Part shown: positions 28,806 to 37,431 of the stretch, one piece after another | Position numbering within the stretch: position 1 is the stretch's first letter | Layout: every line of letters begins with the position of its first letter | Assembly (NCBI GenBank): GCA_051293835.1 | Contig: JBPKMA010000006.1 | Span: 212,618 to 276,617 of the forward strand | DNA from: DATLZU01 sp051293835 | GTDB taxonomy: Bacteria; Nitrospirota; Nitrospiria; Nitrospirales; Nitrospiraceae | Direction of reading: 5' to 3' | DNA length: 64,000 nt | The notes under the pieces: generated by a model | Told to the model about the DNA's origin: nothing | The model's database searches: none | Seen by the model: only the letters and a program-made list of their open reading frames with translations | Translations under genes and position numbers: made by a program

Positions 28806-29058
28806 GCATCTCCTCCTTGGTCATATCCTTGCTTGTTTAACCATGCGGGTTCGCAAGTTCAGGTGCGAAACCGCTGATGGTTTCCTAATATACAAAACTA
28901 TACAATATGCAACGCCTCGACGGGAATAGCATCCTCCAGCTCCTCAGGGGATCGCATCGGATTATTTTGTTTTTTATTGATAAGACTCCTTGCGCAGCGG
29001 TCAAGGCACGGCGCACCGGTGCCGAGCGTCCTGTAAGTTGTTGAGGTCGCGAGACTTG
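28806..29058. other. Divergent intergenic region
   Basis: AT-richer than its surroundings (for example ttgttttttattgataag near 28966). It separates htpX from the cupredoxin gene and probably holds the htpX promoter. I see no gene here. Confidence 0.4.
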
Positions 29059-29087
29059 TTGACCCGCGACACTCCTTCTGCTACAAC
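29059..29087 (+). promoter_or_regulatory. Promoter of the cupredoxin gene
   Basis: TTGACC (29059-29064), a 17-bp spacer and TACAAC (29082-29087), giving a leader of about 20 nt to the ATG at 29116. Confidence 0.5.
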
Positions 29088-29115
29088 GCCTCACGTGGAA
29101 TCCGGTCGGTGAACC

Positions 29116-29544
29116 ATGCGGACTCTTCTTCTTATGATGAGGGTGCTAATTGTGGCCGTTGGGCTAGTCTGTGGCCACGGCGCGCTCGCCGATCAAGAGA
29201 AGCTGAGCGAGCCGGTCGTCGCCGCGCTCGGTGCCGACGGGATCCAGCGCGCATCCCTCACGCTCGACAGCTATTCGTATGAGCCGAGTCATCTTATTGT
29301 CGAAGCCGGAAAGCTGGTCGAGCTGAACCTCACCAGCGTTACACTGCTTACACCCCATAACTTTGTGCTGAAAGATGCGGCGGCCGGACTGGCGGTGGAG
29401 CAAGATGTGAGCGCTGGCAAGACTGTCACAATCCGTTTCACTCCAATGAAACCGGGAACCTACGCTTTTTATTGCGACAAAAAGCTGCTGTTTTTTGCCA
29501 GCCATCGCGAAAAGGGGATGGAAGGCAAGCTCGAAGTTCGCTAG
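29116..29544 (+). CDS. Exported cupredoxin-like protein
   Basis: 142 residues with a signal peptide (LLLMMRVLIVAVGLVCGHGALA). The mature domain has the cupredoxin pattern: YSYEPSHLIVEAGKLVEL, TPHNFVL (His ligand) and, near the end, GTYAFYCDKKLLFFASHREKGM with Cys, His and Met. These would make a type-1-like copper site. The loop between Cys and His is longer than in plastocyanin. The role may be electron carriage or copper handling in the periplasm. Confidence 0.75.
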   Translation: MRTLLLMMRVLIVAVGLVCGHGALADQEKLSEPVVAALGADGIQRASLTLDSYSYEPSHLIVEAGKLVELNLTSVTLLTPHNFVLKDAAAGLAVEQDVSAGKTVTIRFTPMKPGTYAFYCDKKLLFFASHREKGMEGKLEVR

Positions 29545-29580
29545 AGGTCAGCCACGCGCCCACATCTTTCCCGACAGCCG

Positions 29581-30594
29581 TTGTTGCGCGACATTCTCAA
29601 AGGCGTCTCCCGTTCGTTTTACCTGACCCTTGCCGTCCTCCCTTCCGCGGTGCGAAATCAGATGGGGCTGGCCTATCTCTTCGCCCGCGCGGCTGATACG
29701 ATCGCGGACACTGATTTGATCGACCGGGGGCAACGTTTGTTGTTCCTCAAACAGTTCAGGGCTCAGTTTGCCGAAGACCATGTCGACTGGGAAGAAATTC
29801 GGGCGATTCAATCGGCCTTGATTCCGCATCACACCGATTTGGCTGAGCGCATCCTCCTCAAGAGGCTCGAAGACTGCTTTCGGTTGTATCTGGAATTTGC
29901 GTCCGAGGACCGTGCCCGCATCCGAGGCTTGATGGGAACCCTACCAAACGGCATGGAAATGGATCTGACGCGCTTTCCTGGTGATGTTGCGCGCAACCTG
30001 ACCGCGTTGCAGACGATGGATGAGTTGGACCACTACACCTATTGCGTCGCCGGCTGCGTCGGGGAATTCTGGACCCGTATGATGTGTGCGCATCTGTCAT
30101 CGCTGGCCGAGTGGGATGAGGCCAGGATGTCGGCTCTTGGCGTACGGTTCGGCAAAGGGCTTCAGATCACGAACATCCTCAGGGACCTGGCTCGCGACCT
30201 CCAGCGTGGACGTTGCTATGTGCCGGCTGCACTTTTAAAGGAAGCGGGGTTGGTTCCGGCCGATCTCCTTCGAATGGAGACGCTGCCTGCGTTTAGGCCT
30301 GTCTTGCGCAAGCTGGTCGCGATTGCGCGCGGGCATCTCGACCAGGGATGGGTTTACACGATGGCGATTCCCCGGCACGAGGTGCGTTTGCGCCTCGCCT
30401 GCATGTGGCCGATCCTCCTCGCCGGCGAAACGCTACGATTGGTTGTCGCGTCCGAAGACCTGTTGAATCCCGCTGTCACTATCAAAGCCTCCCGCGGCAC
30501 GGTTTACCGTGTCATGGCCTTGACTACCCTGACAGCAGGTTGCGGCTACATCGGCACGGCCTATTGGGCGTGGCTGCGGAAACAGATGGTGTGA
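29581..30594 (+). CDS. Squalene/phytoene synthase-like enzyme
   Basis: 337 residues of the trans-isoprenyl diphosphate head-to-head synthase family. The first Asp-rich motif is ARAADTIADT and the second is ITNILRDLARDLQRGRCYVP. The start GVSRSFYLTLAVLP is typical. A C-terminal hydrophobic helix (VMALTTLTAGCGYIGTAYWA) could anchor it, as in squalene synthases. The upstream in-frame stop is the end of the cupredoxin gene, and the only start candidates are TTG at 29581 or 29584. Squalene synthase is more likely than phytoene synthase, but the product is not certain. Confidence 0.8.
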   Translation: MLRDILKGVSRSFYLTLAVLPSAVRNQMGLAYLFARAADTIADTDLIDRGQRLLFLKQFRAQFAEDHVDWEEIRAIQSALIPHHTDLAERILLKRLEDCFRLYLEFASEDRARIRGLMGTLPNGMEMDLTRFPGDVARNLTALQTMDELDHYTYCVAGCVGEFWTRMMCAHLSSLAEWDEARMSALGVRFGKGLQITNILRDLARDLQRGRCYVPAALLKEAGLVPADLLRMETLPAFRPVLRKLVAIARGHLDQGWVYTMAIPRHEVRLRLACMWPILLAGETLRLVVASEDLLNPAVTIKASRGTVYRVMALTTLTAGCGYIGTAYWAWLRKQMV

Positions 30595-30656
30595 AACAGA
30601 ACGTCATACGGTCAAGCCGAAACGCTTGGGCAGAGCCGGAGCATCCAGTCCGTCTT

Positions 30657-30938
30657 CTACTTCTTTTGCGGCTCCAGCAGTTTGTCCCCTTTTCGGAACA
30701 CCGCGTAAATCGCCTGGGCCGGGCAGGCGTCGAGGCAGAGACGGCAACTTTCCAGACAGCGGGAGGCATCGAACTTGAAGGGTGGAGTGGAGAGCCAGGC
30801 GCCGGTCGGACAGACGGGGATGCAGATCGCGTTATGTGTGCAACGGTCAGGGTGCCGGACGAGGTGATCTCTGACAACCATCATAGGTTTCACTCCTTCA
30901 AACAAAGCCTGGGAAAAGATTTCCAGCATGTTCTTCAT
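30657..30938 (-). CDS. Ferredoxin-like iron-sulfur protein
   Basis: 93 residues. The second motif is canonical (C-x3-C-x2-C-x3-CP). The first is short of one ligand (C-x5-C-x3-CP), giving seven Cys in all. It may hold one [4Fe-4S] and one [3Fe-4S] or incomplete cluster. An N-terminal helix of about 30 residues precedes the motifs. It lies 12 nt after the 139-aa gene and is the last gene of a minus-strand group with other metal-binding proteins. Confidence 0.8.
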   Translation of the reverse strand: MKNMLEIFSQALFEGVKPMMVVRDHLVRHPDRCTHNAICIPVCPTGAWLSTPPFKFDASRCLESCRLCLDACPAQAIYAVFRKGDKLLEPQKK

Positions 30939-30950
30939 GACTGGCTCTTC

Positions 30951-31364
30951 TCACTTCCACCGATCTACGAGTTGCCGGAGGCGTTCCTTCAGCTCTGGGA
31001 TCTGTTCGAGATTATTTTCAATCGCGCCGATAATTTTTTCCAGCCGTGCCGATCGAAGCGCCTCTTTATCCCGGCGAACGAGCCGGTCGTATTCGGCGTA
31101 CGCTTCAGGATGCTGGGGCTCTAGATCACTTCTGGCGCAGCGGAGAGCCTCGCCCAATTCCCAAGGTTCCGGAGCTAGTGGCGGGGCCACAATGAACGAC
31201 CCGTCCTGAAAGATCAGGACCGCCGAGCCAGGTTTACCGGTCAATGGTATCACGGTGGCGATCGTTTTGCCGGCTGCGTGTTCCCATGACAGGGTCAGCC
31301 CAGGGAAGCGTTTCATGAAGGCGACTTTCTCCTGATTGGCTTTCCATTTTTCCTCGATGGGCAT
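30951..31364 (-). CDS. Hypothetical protein, about 137 aa
   Basis: The N-terminal two thirds is mixed alpha/beta (PGLTLSWEHAAGKTIATVIPL); the C-terminus is a charged helix (EKIIGAIENNLEQIPELKERL). It has a single Cys (ALRCARS). An ATG two codons upstream (31370) is also open. It is grouped with ferredoxin genes on both sides. The family is unknown to me. Confidence 0.6.
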   Translation of the reverse strand: MPIEEKWKANQEKVAFMKRFPGLTLSWEHAAGKTIATVIPLTGKPGSAVLIFQDGSFIVAPPLAPEPWELGEALRCARSDLEPQHPEAYAEYDRLVRRDKEALRSARLEKIIGAIENNLEQIPELKERLRQLVDRWK

Positions 31365-31466
31365 GATCATTCCGCTCTGATCTAAGCTGAGGTTGAGGTC
31401 AAGGTAATGCGAGGAGAGAATGGGGAACTGACGGAACCGGCTTCTGCCTTAGCCTGAAGCTTGACC

Positions 31467-31805
31467 TTAACTTTTTGGGGGCTGCGGTTTATGATCGGGC
31501 ATGAGCAGTCGCTCCACGATTTCGCCCTTCACAATGTGTCGTTCCATGATTTCCGTGACATCGGCTTCGGAGCCGACCCAGTACCACACGCCTTCGGGAT
31601 AAATCACAACGCTGGGACCGTATTCGCAATGGTCGAGGCAACCAGCTTTGTTAGCCCGGACGATGCCTTTCAACCCCAACCGCTCCACTTCCTTTTTAAA
31701 GAACGCCTGCAGCTGTTCCGAACCGTGGTTGGCGCAACAGCCGCGCGGGTCCTCCTTCGGCCGTTTGTTTACACAGACGAAAATGTGATGTTTGAAGGTT
31801 GACAA
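31467..31805 (-). CDS. Thioredoxin-like [2Fe-2S] ferredoxin
   Basis: 112 residues. The pattern HIFVCVNKRP...GCC, then NKAGCLDHCEYGP, gives the four Cys of the thioredoxin-fold [2Fe-2S] ferredoxins related to NuoE and to the Aquifex ferredoxin. The YPEGVWY segment is also typical. It is a small soluble electron carrier. It lies 14 nt after the zinc-ribbon gene upstream. Confidence 0.88.
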   Translation of the reverse strand: MSTFKHHIFVCVNKRPKEDPRGCCANHGSEQLQAFFKKEVERLGLKGIVRANKAGCLDHCEYGPSVVIYPEGVWYWVGSEADVTEIMERHIVKGEIVERLLMPDHKPQPPKS

Positions 31806-31819
31806 TGGAGAGTCCTCGA

Positions 31820-32119
31820 TTACGTCGTCAAGGCTGCGGGCTGATGCTGAAGACGGTGCAGGAGGCTAGTGACTTCCCCGACGTTGATCAACGGAGAGCC
31901 GCCTTCTCGCCCATCGAGAAGCGCCGCGATTTCCCGCAACCGTGTTTGTGCCCGCTGCAAATTTTTGTGCAAGGAACAGACTTCGCAATACCACCGCGGG
32001 TTTTGATCGGCGGACGGTGACAGGCGATCGTAAGGCCGCCCGAAGAAGTCCTTGCCGAGCGAGAGCTTCATCAACGGCTTGTTGGTGGCACCGCAGGCAT
32101 GACAGCCATCGGACGACAA
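31820..32119 (-). CDS. Small zinc-ribbon protein, 99 aa
   Basis: C6-x2-C9 in the N-terminus and C-x2-C in RWYCEVCSLHKN make a likely zinc ribbon. The C-terminal half is helical (LQRAQTRLREIAALLDGR). It is the first gene of a minus-strand group of four (32119 to 30657). Function is unknown. Confidence 0.6.
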   Translation of the reverse strand: MSSDGCHACGATNKPLMKLSLGKDFFGRPYDRLSPSADQNPRWYCEVCSLHKNLQRAQTRLREIAALLDGREGGSPLINVGEVTSLLHRLQHQPAALTT

Positions 32120-32234
32120 ATCCAGCCCCTCCTATTTCAATGACTCGATCGCGACCGCGCCAGTCGGGCGCCATCTTACACCAGGCTTCTGCGGGGTGTC
32201 TACCTCGTGTGGGACGGTTCAAGGCGGGTCGGAG

Positions 32235-32240
32235 TATAAT
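32235..32240 (+). promoter_or_regulatory. -10 element of ald
   Basis: An exact TATAAT 37 bp before the ald ATG. The -35 region is weak (GGACGG). Confidence 0.4.
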
Positions 32241-32276
32241 GTTCAAAAACACCGGTCTGTGGCGGCGGAGGGGCAG

Positions 32277-33380
32277 ATGATCATCGGCGTTCCCAAAGAG
32301 ATCAAGGACCACGAATATCGCGTCAGTGTCACTCCCGACGGCGTGCGGGCGTTGCTTAAGGCCGGACATGGGGTATGGGTGGAAACCTCGGCCGGAGAGG
32401 GGAGCGGGTTTCCGGATGAAGCGTATCAGCGAGCCGGCGCTCAGATCGCGGCCTCGAAAGAGGAAGTCTTTCAGAAGGCCGACCTGATCGTCAAAGTGAA
32501 AGAGCCGCAGTTGTCCGAGTGCCGGTTCTTCCGCCCCGGGCAAGTGTTGTTCACCTACCTCCATTTGGCATCTTCGCCGGAACTGACGAAGGCCCTGCTG
32601 GATGCGCGCGTCACCGCTATTGCTTACGAGACGACCGAGGACAGGCATGGAACCCTGCCGATGCTCAAGCCCATGAGCGAGATCGCCGGGCGCATGGCGG
32701 TGCAGATCGGCGCCCGCTACCTGGAACGCTTGCCTGGCGGGCGCGGGGTGTTGTTGGCGGGTGTACCGGGCGTCGCCCCGGCAAAGGTCGTGATCTTGGG
32801 AGCCGGTACGGTAGGCAGTGCCGCAACTCGGATCGCGGTCGGGATGGGTGCCCAGGTGACCGTTATTAATTTAGATGTGGAACGCTTGCGCTATTTGGAT
32901 GATCTCTACCAGGGACGTGTCGTGACGTTGGCCGCCAACCAGGCTGATATTGACCGTGCGGTGGAAACCGCTGATTTAGTCATCGGCGCTGTCCTGGTGC
33001 CGGGTGCTCGCGCTCCCAAGCTGGTGTCGCGCGCGGTGGTCTCTAGAATGGCACCGGGATCGGTTGTCGTGGATGTAGCCGTCGATCAAGGCGGCTGCTT
33101 CGAGACAACGCGACCGACGACCCATTCTAATCCGGTCTATGTCGCGGACGGTGTGCTGCACTATTGCGTGCCTAACATGCCGGGCGTCGTGCCTCGGACG
33201 GCGACTTTGGCCTTGACCAACGCGACGCTACCCTTTATAGTCCGCCTGGCTTCGGAGGGGGTTGAACGCGCGATTCGCTCTGACCCGGGCCTGGCGAAGG
33301 GCGTCAATCTCATGGATGGCAAGGTGACCTGCAAAGGCGTCGCCGAGGCCCACGGTGTGAAGTTTGAGCCTCTGACCTAA
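32277..33380 (+). CDS. ald: Alanine dehydrogenase
   Basis: Ald interconverts L-alanine and pyruvate with NAD(H), releasing or fixing ammonia. The 367-residue product starts MIIGVPKEIKDHEYRVSVTP, the family signature. It contains KVKEPQ with the catalytic Lys and FTYLHLA with the catalytic His. The NAD site is VVILGAGTVGSAATRIAVGMGA, and the end has HYCVPNMPGVVPRTAT. The start has a good SD (GGAGGGG). Confidence 0.96.
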   Translation: MIIGVPKEIKDHEYRVSVTPDGVRALLKAGHGVWVETSAGEGSGFPDEAYQRAGAQIAASKEEVFQKADLIVKVKEPQLSECRFFRPGQVLFTYLHLASSPELTKALLDARVTAIAYETTEDRHGTLPMLKPMSEIAGRMAVQIGARYLERLPGGRGVLLAGVPGVAPAKVVILGAGTVGSAATRIAVGMGAQVTVINLDVERLRYLDDLYQGRVVTLAANQADIDRAVETADLVIGAVLVPGARAPKLVSRAVVSRMAPGSVVVDVAVDQGGCFETTRPTTHSNPVYVADGVLHYCVPNMPGVVPRTATLALTNATLPFIVRLASEGVERAIRSDPGLAKGVNLMDGKVTCKGVAEAHGVKFEPLT

Positions 33381-33409
33381 GTGTGCCGACAGACTTTGGA
33401 TGACGGGAT

Positions 33410-33486
<77 letters not shown>

Positions 33487-33783
33487 GACCTCGCTTGCCA
33501 AGTCGAGTGTTGTCTAACGGTTCTTGCACGAGAGTAGACTTCGTGAGTCTCTGCGATCGATTGTGACGATCGGGATAACTGCTTCCAATCCGTTCTGCTT
33601 TCTTCCGCGAATGCATCCGCTGGCGATCAGCAACGTCGATGCGTCCTCGGTGTGATGTTGTCGCTTTCACGCCGATTCCCCCCGCATGTTCTCAAGAAAA
33701 GCGTGACGCGTGAGCGAAGGTATGAGAATATCCTTTCTTGAACGGTCTTTTCTCGGTAGATCCGGCGGCGCACGTGTTCAGCC
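33487..33783. other. Intergenic region, no gene seen
   Basis: 297 bp between tRNA-Pro and acyP. It has one small hairpin (CGATCG, 7-nt loop, CGATCG; 33554-33572) that could end the tRNA transcript, though no T-tract follows. Confidence 0.3.
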
Positions 33784-34080
33784 ATGACCGAACCGCGCGG
33801 CAAGTCGCTCGTCAGAGCTAGAATTCTCGTGAGCGGGCGTGTGCAGGGAGTCGCCTACCGGGCGTTCGCTCACCAAGAGGCCGTTCGACGGAACCTCACC
33901 GGAGGCGTCAGAAATTTGGACGATGGGCGCGTCGAGGTCGAGGTCGAGGGTGAACAAGAGTCGATCGCGGCGTTCCTCGAGGTGCTCAAGGAGGGCCCTC
34001 CATTGGCGCGCGTCGATGATCTTCGCGTGACATGGAGCGCAGCGACAGGCCGGTATCAGGATTTTCGGATTTGGCACTGA
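33784..34080 (+). CDS. acyP: Acylphosphatase
   Basis: 98 residues, the usual size. The catalytic Arg is in SGRVQGVAYRAFAHQEA and the catalytic Asn in GGVRNLDDGRVEVE. The enzyme hydrolyses acyl phosphates. It lies 28 nt upstream of the sigma factor gene. Confidence 0.93.
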   Translation: MTEPRGKSLVRARILVSGRVQGVAYRAFAHQEAVRRNLTGGVRNLDDGRVEVEVEGEQESIAAFLEVLKEGPPLARVDDLRVTWSAATGRYQDFRIWH

Positions 34081-34108
34081 AGACAGCGGCAGCGGGTGAA
34101 AGGAAACG

Positions 34109-35080
34109 ATGATCGTGAGCGATGAGGACGACCAGAACGAATCGGTCGATGCCCAGGACAAGGACGTTGCGGAGGACGGGGAACTGCATGAAGCGCCCCT
34201 GCTCAACGGCCGAGGCGTCAAAGTCCGCAGGCGGAAGGAAAGGAAGGCCGAAGGACTCGATACGCTCAAGTCCTATCTCCGGGAAATCCGGCATAATTCC
34301 CTTCTGACCTTCCGGCAGGAACAGGAATTGGGCAAACGCGTCATGGCGGGCGACATGCGCGCCCGCGACCAGATGATCGAAGCCAACTTGCGCCTGGTGA
34401 TCAGTATCGGCAAGCGTTACATGAACCGGGGGTTCCCGTTCGCCGACATCGTGGAAGAGGGCAACCTCGGGCTGATCAAGGCGGTCGAGAAGTTCAACTA
34501 CAAACGGGGGTTTCGTTTCAGCACCTATGCGTCCTGGTGGATCCGGCAGTATATTGAACGGGCGATCATCAATCAGGGGAAGTTGGTCCGGCTCCCCGTT
34601 CATGTGGTCGAGCGGCTCAACCGCTACTTGACCAAAGTCGAACAGCTTGGCCAGGAGCTGGGACGCGAGCCGAAGACACACGAAATCGCCAGGCGGATGA
34701 AAATTTCGGAAGCGGAGGTGCTCGATCTCAAGCAACTGATCCGTACGACCTGTTCGCTCGACAGCCCGATCAACGACCGGTGCGACACGTTTCTCCGCGA
34801 CGTTATCGAGGACCCACTGAGCGCTTCCCCCGAGGAGACGGCCGAGGGGGTGATACGACGGGAAGAGTTGATGGCGTGGGTCAAGGAGTTGCCAGAGAAG
34901 GAGCGAACTGTGGTAATCTCTCGCTTCGGTCTGGACGGTGGGGAAGCTCAGACCCTTGAGGAAATCGGCAAGGATCTCGGTCTCACCAGGGAGCGGGTCC
35001 GGCAAATCGAAACCGCGGCGCTGGTGAAGCTCCGGACTTCGATCGAGAAGCGGATGATGAGACAGGACGATCTGTTGTAG
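34109..35080 (+). CDS. RNA polymerase sigma-70 family factor (RpoD/RpoS type)
   Basis: 323 residues with an acidic N-terminus in place of region 1.1. Regions: 1.2 (LKSYLREIRHNSLLTFRQEQELG), 2 (LRLVISIGKRYMNRG, EEGNLGLIKAVEKFNYKRG, FSTYASWWIRQYIERAI), 3, and 4.2 (EIGKDLGLTRERVRQIE). Size and the missing 1.1/non-conserved insert point to a group 2 factor (RpoS-like) rather than the housekeeping RpoD. Nothing here shows which promoters it reads. Confidence 0.92.
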   Translation: MIVSDEDDQNESVDAQDKDVAEDGELHEAPLLNGRGVKVRRRKERKAEGLDTLKSYLREIRHNSLLTFRQEQELGKRVMAGDMRARDQMIEANLRLVISIGKRYMNRGFPFADIVEEGNLGLIKAVEKFNYKRGFRFSTYASWWIRQYIERAIINQGKLVRLPVHVVERLNRYLTKVEQLGQELGREPKTHEIARRMKISEAEVLDLKQLIRTTCSLDSPINDRCDTFLRDVIEDPLSASPEETAEGVIRREELMAWVKELPEKERTVVISRFGLDGGEAQTLEEIGKDLGLTRERVRQIETAALVKLRTSIEKRMMRQDDLL

Positions 35081-35095
35081 AGGACCGGGCGATCG

Positions 35096-35611
35096 ATGGA
35101 CTACAAAGCGCTCATTCGTGAAGTGCCGAACTTTCCCAAGCCGGGCATTCTGTTTTACGACATCACCACGCTGCTTAAGGACGCCCGCGCGTTCAAGAGC
35201 ATCGTAGAGGAACTGACGGCGCGCTATAGCGGTAGGCGCATCGCGAAAGTGGTCGGTATCGAGTCCCGAGGGTTTATCCTGGGCGGGACCCTCGCCAATC
35301 AACTCGGCGCGGGGTTCGTGCCGGTCAGGAAGCCGGGGAAGTTGCCGGCCGACAGCTTCGAGATCAAATACAATCTGGAGTACGGCGCGAGTTCGCTGGC
35401 AATCCACCGTGATGCGATTGCCATCGGAGAACGAGTGCTGATCGTCGACGACCTGTTGGCCACCGGCGGAACGGCGGCCGCCACTGTCCATCTCGTCCGC
35501 CAACTGGGAGGCGAGATCGCCGGCCTGGATTTCCTGGTGGAACTGAAGAGTTTGAACGGGCGCGACAAGCTCAGCGGTTACGACGTCCATTCGACCATCG
35601 TTTATCCTTGA
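35096..35611 (+). CDS. apt: Adenine phosphoribosyltransferase
   Basis: Apt salvages adenine to AMP. The 171-residue product carries FPKPGILFYDITTLLKD at the start, GIESRGFILGG, and the PRPP-binding loop RVLIVDDLLATGGTAAA. It starts 15 nt after the sigma factor gene. Confidence 0.96.
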   Translation: MDYKALIREVPNFPKPGILFYDITTLLKDARAFKSIVEELTARYSGRRIAKVVGIESRGFILGGTLANQLGAGFVPVRKPGKLPADSFEIKYNLEYGASSLAIHRDAIAIGERVLIVDDLLATGGTAAATVHLVRQLGGEIAGLDFLVELKSLNGRDKLSGYDVHSTIVYP

Positions 35612-35741
35612 TTTCCGATTCTTCCAGGTGCCAGCGAATCTGCTTGCCGGTGCGTTTGCCCGAAGAGAGACGCCCCTGCTCGCTCCAAACCCCACCTCCT
35701 TCTGCCTCGGTTGTGTCTGACTTTTCCGCCTGAGCTAGGTC

Positions 35742-35770
35742 TTGCACAATCATCGACGCCGTGCTATGAA
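35742..35770 (+). promoter_or_regulatory. Promoter of the DksA-like gene
   Basis: TTGCAC (35742-35747), a 17-bp spacer and TATGAA (35765-35770), about 50 bp before the ATG at 35820. Confidence 0.45.
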
Positions 35771-35819
35771 TGCTGAACTTTTTCGGCCGACCGGCCGATT
35801 CCGGTGAAGGTGAAACGAC

Positions 35820-36377
35820 ATGGCAGATAAAGTGCAGGCCAAGAAAAAAGCCCAGTCCAAAAGCAAGACGCCCGGCAAGTCCGCGGCGAAACCCCGCACC
35901 TCGACCGACAGTGTTGAGATCATAGAACCTGAGTCGCAACCCCCTTTCGGGTCGGACAAGGACAAGGAATCCACCCGCAAGAAAGAGGAACAAGAGCGAC
36001 GACGGGAAGCGCTGTATCGCATACTGATGAATAAACGACAGGAAATCATGAAAGAGATCGAGGACAACCTCGGTCAGTCCTTGACAGAAGATCAACGACG
36101 GCGGCTTGAGTCAGCGCGCGACGTCGGCGACCAGGCACTTATGGATTTAGAGCGGGAGTTGGGCATTTCGTTAATGGAGATGCGGAACCGCAGGCGTCAG
36201 CTCATCGACGAAGCGTTGACCCGGCTAGCCGAGGGCACCTATGGCGTGTGTGCCGAATGCGGTGTGGAGATCAGCGAAAAGCGACTGGCCGCGGTACCCT
36301 TCGCGAAACTCTGCATCGAATGCCAGTCCAAACAGGAATTGCTGGAGAAGATCGAAAAGGAGGAGGAGCGGGAATAG
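35820..36377 (+). CDS. TraR/DksA family zinc finger protein
   Basis: 185 residues. A Lys-rich, low-complexity N-terminus (about 65 residues) is followed by a coiled coil and a DksA-type zinc finger: CAECGVEISEKRLAAVPFAKLC, then CQSK. The tip of the coiled coil is where DksA acts in the RNA polymerase secondary channel; whether the acidic tip residues are kept is not clear. The basic tail is longer than in E. coli DksA (151 aa). Confidence 0.88.
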   Translation: MADKVQAKKKAQSKSKTPGKSAAKPRTSTDSVEIIEPESQPPFGSDKDKESTRKKEEQERRREALYRILMNKRQEIMKEIEDNLGQSLTEDQRRRLESARDVGDQALMDLERELGISLMEMRNRRRQLIDEALTRLAEGTYGVCAECGVEISEKRLAAVPFAKLCIECQSKQELLEKIEKEEERE

Positions 36378-36492
36378 TCCGTGCTTCGATCGGCTGCCTT
36401 GGTTGAGAAGTTTCCACCTCACGTCCGCTCGGTTTGCGCTGTCCCCTCTTGAGCGTTTTCCCCCCACGAATGCCCCCCGACGCTGACACCGG

Positions 36493-36522
36493 CTGACTCT
36501 CGTCCGAGCGATGGGGTACAAT
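36493..36522 (+). promoter_or_regulatory. queC promoter
   Basis: CTGACT (36493-36498), an 18-bp spacer and TACAAT (36517-36522), 51 bp before the queC ATG. I see no preQ1 riboswitch fold in the leader. Confidence 0.4.
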
Positions 36523-36573
36523 GCTGTCTGCAGCCGGAGGCCACGGCAAGGGCCAAGAGGGGGTCGATTCACG

Positions 36574-37257
36574 ATGAAAGCGGTGGTGCTCGCGAGCGGC
36601 GGCTTGGATTCCACCGTCACGGCGGCCGTCGCGAAGAGAGACGGCTGCGCGCTCTATTTTTTAACGGTTTCCTACGGGCAGCGGCATCAGATCGAGGTCG
36701 AGCGGGCGTGCGAGATTGCAAGGGCCTTGGGCGCTGCCGATCACGTCGTGCTCGAGTTGGACCTGCGACGCTTCGGCGGCTCCGCGCTTACGGGCGCCGA
36801 TGCGGTGCCCAAGGATCGGAAGCAGGCCGACCGGGCCGAGGGCATCCCGGTGACCTATGTGCCGGCCCGCAATACCATTTTTCTGTCCCTCGCCCTGGCC
36901 TATGCGGAAGTGCTGGATGCGCCGTATATTTACTTCGGCGCCAACGTGCTGGACTACTCCGGTTATCCCGATTGCCGGCCGGACTTCATCCGCGCGTTCG
37001 AAGCCGTGGCGAGACTCGGTACCAAAGCCGGAGTAGAAGGGCGAATGATCACGATCCGGGCCCCGTTGCTTTATCTGTCCAAAGCCGAAATCATCCGAAC
37101 TGGCGTGTCGTTGAAGGTGCCGTTCCACCTCACCCACAGTTGCTATGATCCGGTGTCGTCCGGTCTGGCTTGCGGGCGCTGCGACAGTTGCCAGATCCGC
37201 CGGGAAGGATTTCGGCAGGCCGGAGTTGCCGATCCCGTGCAGTATGCGATAGGTTAG
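36574..37257 (+). CDS. queC: 7-cyano-7-deazaguanine synthase
   Basis: QueC makes preQ0 from 7-carboxy-7-deazaguanine using ATP and ammonia, for queuosine. The 227-residue product starts with the PP-loop VVLASGGLDSTVTAAVA. It has VPARNTIFLSLALAYAE and ends with the zinc site CYDP...CGRCDSCQIRREGF. I start at MKAVVLASGG; the longer frame from 36511 overlaps the promoter. Confidence 0.95.
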   Translation: MKAVVLASGGLDSTVTAAVAKRDGCALYFLTVSYGQRHQIEVERACEIARALGAADHVVLELDLRRFGGSALTGADAVPKDRKQADRAEGIPVTYVPARNTIFLSLALAYAEVLDAPYIYFGANVLDYSGYPDCRPDFIRAFEAVARLGTKAGVEGRMITIRAPLLYLSKAEIIRTGVSLKVPFHLTHSCYDPVSSGLACGRCDSCQIRREGFRQAGVADPVQYAIG

Positions 37258-37266
37258 TCGAGCCCA

Positions 37267-37431
37267 ATGTCCGTCTCTCCGGAAGAATTCTTCATGTATT
37301 TGACGATCGCACTGATCGTGCTGGTTCCGGTGTCCGCGCGTCTCTATCGGCGTGCGACGATGAAGCGGACGACCGAGATGTTGCGGCGGCAATTCGGCCG
37401 TGCCGAAGTGCCGGAGCGAAAACCTGAATGA
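37267..37431 (+). CDS. Small single-pass membrane protein, 54 aa
   Basis: It opens MSVSPEEFFMYLTIALIVLV, with one hydrophobic helix and a basic cytoplasmic tail. Its stop overlaps the start of the cytochrome c gene by 4 nt (ATGA), so translation is coupled. It starts 9 nt after queC. It may assist the cytochrome; this is inference from position only. Confidence 0.6.
   Translation: MSVSPEEFFMYLTIALIVLVPVSARLYRRATMKRTTEMLRRQFGRAEVPERKPE

Noticed and set aside
33986..35695. 569-codon open frame on the minus strand
   Set aside because: It lies wholly opposite the sigma factor and apt genes, has no family motif and reflects GC-rich codon use of the real genes.
36378..36573. preQ1 riboswitch before queC
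   Set aside because: No H-type pseudoknot or A-rich tail pattern could be drawn; only a promoter is supported.
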